From positions 1-9,998 of the forward strand of contig JAEMPM010000063.1 in the NCBI GenBank assembly GCA_022759285.1: DNA of 9,998 nucleotides, in the 5' to 3' direction. Below the pieces are notes generated by a model that saw only the letters and a program-made list of their open reading frames with translations, made no database searches and had not been told where the DNA came from. The position numbers and the translations under genes are program-made. Origin of the DNA: Thermocrinis sp. Its GTDB lineage: Bacteria; Aquificota; Aquificia; Aquificales; Aquificaceae. Positions 5,966 to 9,998 of the stretch are shown in pieces (the stretch's first letter is position 1; every line of letters starts with the position of its first letter).

Positions 5966-6655
5966 ACCTCTAACACTGACCTCTCCTGCGTTGAACTTTA
6001 AAAGCCCTTGGGCAGTTCTTAGCAGTAGGCTACCCTCTTGGTCTATGTCCTCAAAGATACCCACTACAGGCTCTTGAGAATAAACAACCACCTCTTCTCC
6101 CAAGAACATAAGCCTTTGCCTTATGGCAGGTCTAAATTTTTCAAACCCGAAGTTTTTGAATTCCTCCAGAACTTTGTTAAGGATCTCCAACGTCTCAAGG
6201 AGAAATTCTTTTTTTTCGAAAACCTCATTCCTCAGCATGTAAAGGGATGTCGCCATAAGGTCCGATGGAAATTCCTTCTGATTTAGGTTTATGCCCACGC
6301 CCACCACTACCTTTTCTCTAGACCTTTCCACGAGCACACCGCAGACCTTTTTACCCGATATATACACATCATTTACCCACTTCAGCATGGGCTTAAATCC
6401 CTTTCTTTCAATTTGCAAAAGGACGCCGTAGCCTATCACCAAGGGTAGTGGCAAAAGCTCTTTAAAATCCTCCGCTCTTAAAAGAAAACTAAAATAAAGC
6501 CCACCTTCCTCTGAGTGCCACTTTCTTCCAAACCTTCCCCTGCCTTCCTTTTGCCTATTTGCCACCACCACAGTGCCATAGGGAAAGGAAAACTCTTTAA
6601 GAACGTTCTGTGTTGAACCTGTCTCCTCAAGCCAAAGCATAAAGTCTCCTATCAT
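5951..6655 (-). CDS. birA: Biotin--[acetyl-CoA-carboxylase] ligase, monofunctional (no repressor domain)
   Basis: 234 residues from ATG 6655. It attaches biotin, via biotinyl-5'-AMP, to the lysine of biotin carboxyl carrier proteins. The catalytic domain begins at once with the ETGSTQ motif (11-16). The adenylate-binding loop GRGRFGRKWHS is at 38-48, LKWVNDVY at 91-98 (Val replaces the usual Pro of KWPND), the catalytic-lysine segment GKKVCGVLVE at 101-110 and VGVGINLN at 118-125. A small SH3-like C-terminal domain ends with FNAGEVSVR. There is no N-terminal winged helix, so it is unlikely to act as the biotin operon repressor. The ATG overlaps the pgeF stop as ATGA. A second ATG at 6640 (Met6) has AGGAG five bases upstream and may be the preferred start (229 residues). 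It is the last gene of proC-pgeF-birA and converges on flgL. Confidence 0.95.
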   Translation of the reverse strand: MIGDFMLWLEETGSTQNVLKEFSFPYGTVVVANRQKEGRGRFGRKWHSEEGGLYFSFLLRAEDFKELLPLPLVIGYGVLLQIERKGFKPMLKWVNDVYISGKKVCGVLVERSREKVVVGVGINLNQKEFPSDLMATSLYMLRNEVFEKKEFLLETLEILNKVLEEFKNFGFEKFRPAIRQRLMFLGEEVVVYSQEPVVGIFEDIDQEGSLLLRTAQGLLKFNAGEVSVRGSNVL

Positions 6656-7230
6656 GTCAGCAAAGCAAAGAGTATCATTCTTTGAGAGGTTTTGTCCCTT
6701 CGGTGGGAGGGAAACTTTTCATTACATATGGTGCATTCGCCGTAAACAAAGAACCTTTTTAGTCCGTAGTCCTCCAGCCTTTTTAAGACCTCCAGTTGGG
6801 TGTCCATGTAAAACTTTCCATTCCTGTAGTGTAGCATTTTAAAGTACTCTTTGAATTCCTCACCTACTTCATAACAGCAAGCTTTAGCAGAAGGTCCTAC
6901 AAAAACAAAGGGTTCCCTCTCAATGGACAAAAACTTTTCTAAAAATCTCTCCACAATGCCCGCCTTTATGCCCCTCCAACCCGCATGCACCACACCCACC
7001 GCCTTCTCTCCCAAAAAGGCCAAGGGTACACAGTCTGCGGTCCTTACACCTATTGGAAAGTTTCTTCTTGTGGTTATAATAGCATCCCCCTCCTCTTGCA
7101 TTTCTTCATCCAAGAGGACTACCCTGTCCGAATGAATTTGCTTAAGTGTGAATATGCCATCCTTTGGATCGTAGAGTTTTAGCCCTGCCAAGGCATTCTT
7201 GAACCTAAAGCTTAGCCAAGCTGTTTGCAT
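6652..7230 (-). CDS. pgeF: PgeF/YfiH (DUF152) multicopper-polyphenol-oxidoreductase-type protein
   Basis: 192 residues from ATG 7230; an in-frame ATG at 7254 would add eight residues. The family is known for purine-nucleoside phosphorylase/deaminase activity and, in E. coli, for hydrolysing mis-incorporated L-Ser from UDP-MurNAc in peptidoglycan editing. The three metal and catalytic ligands are present: H33 in LKQIHSDRV, C67 in RTADCVPL and H82 in VVHAGWRGI. The C-terminal half has FVGPSAKACCYEVG and the closing CTIC...FPSHRRD...R, as in the family. The N-terminus is short, missing most of the first ~40 residues (the hgFxTR...N region) of the ~240-residue E. coli protein. The start lies inside the 3' end of proC (19-base overlap) and the stop overlaps birA (ATGA), so translation is probably coupled. 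No strong ribosome site precedes 7230 (AAGGGA ends 12 bases upstream). Confidence 0.9.
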   Translation of the reverse strand: MQTAWLSFRFKNALAGLKLYDPKDGIFTLKQIHSDRVVLLDEEMQEEGDAIITTRRNFPIGVRTADCVPLAFLGEKAVGVVHAGWRGIKAGIVERFLEKFLSIEREPFVFVGPSAKACCYEVGEEFKEYFKMLHYRNGKFYMDTQLEVLKRLEDYGLKRFFVYGECTICNEKFPSHRRDKTSQRMILFALLT

Positions 7231-7985
7231 CTGTTGGTAGTTTCCCTTATGCATTCCATTAAGATCCCTGAGAAAGCCCTCTCTTCTAAAACCTTTATGC
7301 CCTCTATGGTAGTGCCAGAGGGAGAGGCAACCTTGCTGATCCACTCTTCCGGATGCCCTCCAAAGGTTCTAAGCATAAGAACTGTTCCCTCTATGGTGTC
7401 CAAGACTATGTCCATTGCCTGTTTGTAGCTAAAGCCCTCCCTGACTCCTGCCAAGCAAAGGGCAGATATAAACTTCATCACAAAGGCAGGACCAGAACCT
7501 GCCAAAGCGGTAAATGCATCTATCAAGCCCTCTTCCACCTTGTGCAAACTTCCACACTTAGAAAAGGTCTCTTTGAAATTTTCTTCATCCCTTTCTTCCA
7601 CAAGCTCGTTGCACACGTAGGCGATAGTTCCTTTACCCACCGCCACAGCCAAGTTGGGCATGCATCTTATAACTTTTTCCCTTCCCAAAAGCTCTTCAAT
7701 CTTTTTTAGAGATAGCCCTGCTACAATGCTAACTAAGATCTTTCCCTCCATCTTTCCCCTGAGGTTTTCAAGAACCTTTCCCGCATCTTTGGGTTTAACC
7801 GCAAGCAGTAAAAGGTCAGAGTTTGCAACCAAAAATTCCAAGTCCTTTGCCCATCCTATTCCCATCTCCAAAGCCTTCTCCTTTTTACTTGCGTCTGTGT
7901 CAAAGGCTACTACCTCTGCGGACTTTTTTAACCCCTCTCCAAAGGCACTTCCCATATTTCCAAAGCCTATTATCCCAATTCGCAT
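7212..7985 (-). CDS. proC: Pyrroline-5-carboxylate reductase
   Basis: 257 residues from ATG 7985; a longer open frame upstream (to 8204) lies antisense to rimI and lacks family similarity, so it is not used. Cytosolic NAD(P)H-dependent last step of proline synthesis. The Rossmann motif GFGNMGSAF is at 7-15, the AVKP segment at 62-65, VSIVAGLS at 85-92, and RCMPNLAVAVGKG, the family's conserved loop, at 107-119. The dimerisation helix region ALAGSGPAF is at 160-168, and the C-terminal P5CR signature VASPSGTTIEGI at 219-230. Length is typical (~260-275). It is the first gene of the minus-strand operon with pgeF and birA, and lies 12 bases from the divergent rimI start codon. No Shine-Dalgarno sequence; a TATAAT ends seven bases before the ATG, suggesting a leaderless or nearly leaderless mRNA. 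Confidence 0.96.
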   Translation of the reverse strand: MRIGIIGFGNMGSAFGEGLKKSAEVVAFDTDASKKEKALEMGIGWAKDLEFLVANSDLLLLAVKPKDAGKVLENLRGKMEGKILVSIVAGLSLKKIEELLGREKVIRCMPNLAVAVGKGTIAYVCNELVEERDEENFKETFSKCGSLHKVEEGLIDAFTALAGSGPAFVMKFISALCLAGVREGFSYKQAMDIVLDTIEGTVLMLRTFGGHPEEWISKVASPSGTTIEGIKVLEERAFSGILMECIRETTNRCKQLG

Positions 7986-7998
7986 AGCTAAAATTATA
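7986..7998. promoter_or_regulatory. Putative divergent promoter region proC/rimI
   Basis: Only 12 bases separate the proC and rimI start codons. On the minus strand TATAAT (7998 to 7993) lies seven bases before the proC ATG. On the plus strand TAAAAT (7989-7994) lies nine bases before the third rimI codon (ATG 8004). The elements overlap, and neither start has a ribosome site. The -35 regions would lie inside the opposite genes, and none is a good match. Confidence 0.4.
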
Positions 7999-8447
7999 TG
8001 GTGATGATAAAGGTAAGGGAAATGAAAAAGGAAGACATACCGGAGGTTTTCAGAATAAACAAAGAGAACTTTACCACCGATGCGTGGACTATGGAAGGCT
8101 TTGAGAGGGAGTTTAAGCTTCCTTACTCGGTTAGATTTGTGGCGGAGGTGGAGGGCAAGCTTGTGGGATACTGCATCCTTTGGATAATAGAAGACTATGC
8201 CCATATTATGACCTTTGCAATAGACCGGGCTTACTGGGGAAGAGGTATAGGAAAGGAGCTTTTAAGGGAAGTTTTAAACAGGCTTAAGGGCAAAGTTAAA
8301 AAGGTGCAGTTGGATGTCAGAAAGTCAAACATAAGAGCTATTAGGCTCTATCAGGCTTTAAACTTTTACATCATAGGAGAAAGGAGGCATTACTACTCTG
8401 ATGGTGAAAATGCTATTCAGATGGAGTATAGCTTTGATTGTCCTTAG
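7998..8447 (+). CDS. rimI: GNAT acetyltransferase, RimI-like (N-alpha-acetylation of ribosomal protein S18 type)
   Basis: 149 residues from ATG 7998, or 147 from ATG 8004; the latter suits the promoter and puts the first beta strand (IKVREM) at the very N-terminus. GNAT fold that transfers acetyl from acetyl-CoA to a protein N-terminus. The acetyl-CoA loop YWGRGIGKELL is at 79-89. The RimI-type C-terminal block LDVRKSNIRAIRLYQALNFY (105-124) continues into ERRHYYSDGENAIQM (128-142), matching the R-x-x-Y-Y...DA-x-x-M end of RimI. The true substrate cannot be deduced, since related GNATs acetylate other N-termini. The stop lies 47 bases inside the next gene, so the two are probably co-translated. 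No Shine-Dalgarno sequence precedes the start. Confidence 0.9.
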   Translation: MVMIKVREMKKEDIPEVFRINKENFTTDAWTMEGFEREFKLPYSVRFVAEVEGKLVGYCILWIIEDYAHIMTFAIDRAYWGRGIGKELLREVLNRLKGKVKKVQLDVRKSNIRAIRLYQALNFYIIGERRHYYSDGENAIQMEYSFDCP

Positions 8448-9204
8448 CTTTTTTGCCTTTGGTTTTCCTTCTTTGCAGGAGGCAGAGGTTATATACCTAC
8501 CAGAGACCCACGATAACCCAAAGGATCATAAGTTCCAAGAGGAATTTATAAAAAGGCTCTATCAGGAGGGTTATAGGTTTGTTTTAGCGATGGAAATGTT
8601 CCAGCAACCCTTCCAAAAATATCTGGATGATTACATCGCCGGCAAAATTTCAGAGGAGGAAATGTTGGAAAAGACCGAATACAAGAAAAGATGGGGTTTT
8701 CCTGCCGAGTATTACTCACCCTTGTGGAGGTTTGCCAAGGAAAAGGGCATAAAGATATACGCCCTTAACATACCAAGCGAGTTGGTAAAAAGAATTTCTA
8801 GGGATGGTTTGGAGAATGTGAAAGATGACCTTCTGCCCTCTAAGATCTATGAACACACACCACAGGAAAAGGAAAGGTTAAGAGAAGTGCTGAAAGAACA
8901 CCCAAAGGTAAATGAGAAGAGTTTTTTTGATGTACAGTCTGCGTGGGACAATGGTATGGCTCTGAGGATCGTACGAATACTCTCGGAAAACCAATCTGCA
9001 AAGGTGGTGGTTATCTTAGGTAGAAGGCATGCACCCGATTTAAACTCCGGCGTGCCTAGGATCGTCCAGCTTCTCAGAAAGGGGACAAAGCAGCTCATTA
9101 TAGAAAGCTCGTCCTCTTCTCTATGGACTTCTCCAGAGATAACTCATCCGCCAACTCTACCAAGCTCCCAAACTGTAAACCGTGAGAGATCCTGCTCACC
9201 TTGA
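8401..9204 (+). CDS. ChaN-like (DUF399/Tiki superfamily) exported protein
   Basis: 267 residues from ATG 8401 (ATG 8410 also possible). A signal peptide (FRWSIALIVLSFFAFGF, residues 6-22) is followed by the family's signature: IYLPETHDNPKDH (31-43; usually LGETHDxxxHH), AMEMFQQPFQ (63-72), YSPLWRFAKEKGI with ALNIP (105-125), QSAWDNGMA (179-187) and ILGRRH (205-210; usually GxGH). ChaN of Campylobacter is a haem-binding lipoprotein tied to iron uptake, and other members are Tiki-like putative metalloproteases. Here there is no lipobox Cys, so it is probably periplasmic or anchored by an uncleaved helix. GGAGG at 8383-8387 serves the start with a long spacer (13 bases). The C-terminal ~34 residues (Ser/Thr/Pro-rich) lie antisense to the end of recR and look non-conserved. 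Function here is not established. Confidence 0.88.
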   Translation: MVKMLFRWSIALIVLSFFAFGFPSLQEAEVIYLPETHDNPKDHKFQEEFIKRLYQEGYRFVLAMEMFQQPFQKYLDDYIAGKISEEEMLEKTEYKKRWGFPAEYYSPLWRFAKEKGIKIYALNIPSELVKRISRDGLENVKDDLLPSKIYEHTPQEKERLREVLKEHPKVNEKSFFDVQSAWDNGMALRIVRILSENQSAKVVVILGRRHAPDLNSGVPRIVQLLRKGTKQLIIESSSSSLWTSPEITHPPTLPSSQTVNRERSCSP

Positions 9205-9712
9205 GTTTGCTAAATCTCTTCTTCAAAAGCTTTATCAGATAGTTGGCGGTTGCCTCTCCCTCCAAATTGGGGTTTGTGGCTATTATAACTTCCTTAACTG
9301 CGTTTTTCTCTATCCTCTCAAGGAGTTTGTCTATGTTCAAGTCCTGAGGGGAGACACCTTCCAAAGGCGCGATCCTACCACCCAGCACATGATAAACACC
9401 AGTGTATCTTTCAATCCTCTCTATGGTGTAGGCGTCTTGAGGTTCTTCCACTACGCATATAAACTTTTTGCTCCTTTTTGGGTCCTGACATATCCTGCAC
9501 GGGTCCATATCTGATACCAAACCGCACTCACTACACACCCTTATCTGCTCGTTTAGAGAAATCAAGCTTTCTAAGAGCCTATCCCTTTCCTCCTTTGGAA
9601 GTTTAAGGAAGTTATACAAAAACCTTGAGGAGGTTCTCTCTCCGTAGGTGGGAATTTTTGATAGCTCTTCCAAGGCTTGTTTTATAACCTTAGGAAAGTA
9701 GTCTTCAAACAT
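9098..9712 (-). CDS. recR: Recombination mediator RecR
   Basis: 204 residues, the usual length. RecR works with RecF and/or RecO at gapped DNA to load RecA. The helix-hairpin-helix region at 12-38 is ELSKIPTYGERTSSRFLYNFL; the usual LPGIGxKSAxR is altered but the spacing is kept. The Cys4 zinc finger is C60-x2-C63...C72-x2-C75 (CSECGLVSDMDPCRIC). The Toprim domain (83-180) has ICVVEEPQD, YTGVYHVLGGRIAPLEGVSPQDL, IATNPNLEGEATANYL and RISHGL. The C-terminal swap region, FGSLVELADELSLEKSIEKR, replaces the canonical PVGGxLEYxD; the change of P-x-G-G to QFGS is unusual. The start ATG lacks a ribosome site. The 3' end overlaps the ChaN-like gene by 107 bases. No dnaX or ybaB neighbour is present. 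Confidence 0.96.
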   Translation of the reverse strand: MFEDYFPKVIKQALEELSKIPTYGERTSSRFLYNFLKLPKEERDRLLESLISLNEQIRVCSECGLVSDMDPCRICQDPKRSKKFICVVEEPQDAYTIERIERYTGVYHVLGGRIAPLEGVSPQDLNIDKLLERIEKNAVKEVIIATNPNLEGEATANYLIKLLKKRFSKLKVSRISHGLQFGSLVELADELSLEKSIEKRTSFL

Positions 9713-9726
9713 TTAATAGTATTTTA
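9713..9726 (-). promoter_or_regulatory. Putative -10 element of recR
   Basis: On the minus strand TAAAAT (9726 to 9721) is followed by eight bases and then the recR ATG, which has no Shine-Dalgarno sequence. The arrangement copies that of the other promoter-proximal genes here. No convincing -35 is visible. Confidence 0.35.
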
Positions 9727-9812
9727 ACGATATCCTTTGAGAGATTAAAATAATTGAAATATCACATATCGTGTAAGAAACTACCCCTGTATCTGAAACT
9801 CTCTGGAAAAGA

Positions 9813-9825
9813 ATGTCAACTTTTG
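9813..9825 (+). repeat. 13-base direct repeat, copy 1
   Basis: ATGTCAACTTTTG here is repeated exactly at 9904-9916. The copies are 91 bases apart, which is not a multiple of three, so the repeat is not explained by a repeated protein motif in one frame. Confidence 0.6.
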
Positions 9826-9828
9826 ACA
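9813..9828. repeat. Inverted repeat TGTCAA-N3-TTGACA, containing a -35-like hexamer
   Basis: TGTCAACTTTTGACA at 9814-9828 has perfect 6-base arms around a 3-base centre. Its right arm equals the -35 consensus TTGACA on the plus strand, and the left arm gives the same on the minus strand. No good -10 follows at 16-18 bases on either strand. It could be an operator, a symmetrical protein-binding site or part of a mobile-element end. Confidence 0.45.
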
Positions 9829-9903
9829 GCTATAGACTGATGAAATGGCTACATGAGACTTTTAGAAAGAGGAATGTGGTCGGAAAGTTCTACAAGAGGG
9901 AAG

Positions 9904-9916
9904 ATGTCAACTTTTG
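9904..9916 (+). repeat. 13-base direct repeat, copy 2
   Basis: Second exact copy of ATGTCAACTTTTG. It is followed by GCGG instead of ACAGC, so this copy keeps only the left arm of the inverted repeat present in copy 1. Confidence 0.6.
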
Positions 9917-9934
9917 GCGGAGGCTGTTCTAAAA

Positions 9935-9965
9935 ATCCCTTGCTGGAACCGTCCCTCCAGCGGAT
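9935..9965 (+). other. Potential hairpin
   Basis: GCTGGA (9942-9947) pairs with TCCAGC (9956-9961) across an 8-base loop, and ATCC (9935-9938) pairs with GGAT (9962-9965) across a 3-base bulge. No T-run follows on the plus strand. On the minus strand the hairpin is followed by the U-rich TTTTT (9935-9931), so it could be a minus-strand terminator for a gene outside the window. It could equally be incidental to the broken reading frame here. Confidence 0.3.
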
Positions 9966-9998
9966 AAAGGAGCTAACCCTTTAGAATACCTCACCATA

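Larger units (their letters stand above)
9777..9998 (+). pseudogene. Broken reading frame, possibly a transposase or gene remnant
   Basis: The frame opened after a TAA at 9774 runs to a TAA at 9930-9932 (ATG at 9813 gives 39 residues, including LMKWLHETFRKRN and KREDVNFWRRLF). It then continues without a stop in the same frame to the window edge with a protein-like sequence (SLAGTVPPADKGANPLEYLTI). The composition (Lys/Arg/Trp/Phe-rich, amphipathic, then a Pro/Gly turn and a helix start) looks like real protein rather than chance, suggesting a gene interrupted by a nonsense mutation or a remnant whose start is lost. A mobile-element transposase is one guess. No family is recognised, and no ribosome site precedes the ATG. 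The 3' end lies outside the window. Confidence 0.3.

Noticed and set aside
7231..7344. Longer pgeF starting at 7344
   Set aside because: The extra residues are an out-of-frame reading of the conserved proC C-terminus and do not resemble the PgeF N-terminus.
7353..8004. Plus-strand open frames antisense to proC (up to 118 residues)
   Set aside because: Low-complexity mirror readings of a clear proC gene.
7986..8204. Longer proC with a ~73-residue N-terminal extension
   Set aside because: The extension is antisense to rimI, has no family similarity, and the Rossmann motif follows directly after ATG 7985.
9745..9800. Possible CRISPR repeat (GAAAC-like ends)
   Set aside because: GAAACT occurs, but there is no repeated unit with regular spacing.
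9823..9856. Plus-strand sigma-70 promoter using TTGACA at 9823-9828
   Set aside because: No acceptable -10 hexamer lies 16-18 bases downstream (TGGCTA at best); kept only as a repeat.

Overview
The window looks like chromosome of a thermophilic, flagellated bacterium, most likely of the Aquificales (Aquifex/Hydrogenobacter/Thermocrinis type). This is an inference. It rests on arginine codons that are overwhelmingly AGG/AGA, heavy use of ATA for Ile, Lys/Glu-rich compact proteins, almost no intergenic DNA, a short biotin ligase without a repressor domain, and scattered rather than operonic housekeeping genes (trpC beside flagellar genes). Almost everything is coding; only the last ~285 bases lack an intact gene.

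Layout. (1) Positions 1-116, + strand: the 3' end of a prepilin-peptidase-like gene, running antisense into the tail of a minus-strand gene (31-948) whose product is a tandem duplication of a degenerate HepT/DUF86-like fold. (2) Diverging from that gene over a 21-base gap is a plus-strand run: a membrane protein with a coiled coil (970-1824), a TusA-DUF3343 fusion (1834-2421), trpC (2418-3197, apparently starting at CTG), flgK (3234-4784) and flgL (4796-5965). (3) Convergent to flgL is the tight minus-strand operon proC-pgeF-birA (7985 down to 5951), with overlaps at each junction. (4) Diverging from proC over 12 bases are a rimI-like acetyltransferase (7998-8447) and a ChaN/DUF399-family exported protein (8401-9204). 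(5) recR (9712-9098, minus) converges with and overlaps the ChaN-like gene by 107 bases. (6) Positions 9713-9998 hold a probable recR promoter, a 13-base direct repeat, an inverted repeat and a broken reading frame that runs off the window edge.

How they work together: flgK and flgL encode the two hook-filament junction proteins and form a translationally close pair; both carry a similar extra beta-rich module. trpC supplies indole-3-glycerol phosphate for tryptophan synthesis. proC (proline synthesis), pgeF (peptidoglycan-edit/purine-nucleoside family) and birA (biotinylation) are probably co-transcribed without sharing a pathway. The TusA-DUF3343 fusion suggests sulfur (or selenium) carrier chemistry.

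No CRISPR array, tRNA, rRNA or intact mobile element was seen. Points worth a second look are the CTG start of trpC, the degenerate double HepT protein, the TusA-DUF3343 fusion, the matched FlgK/FlgL modules, the overlap of all three convergent gene pairs, the two very short divergent spacers with -10-like elements almost touching the start codons, and the broken frame and repeats after recR.
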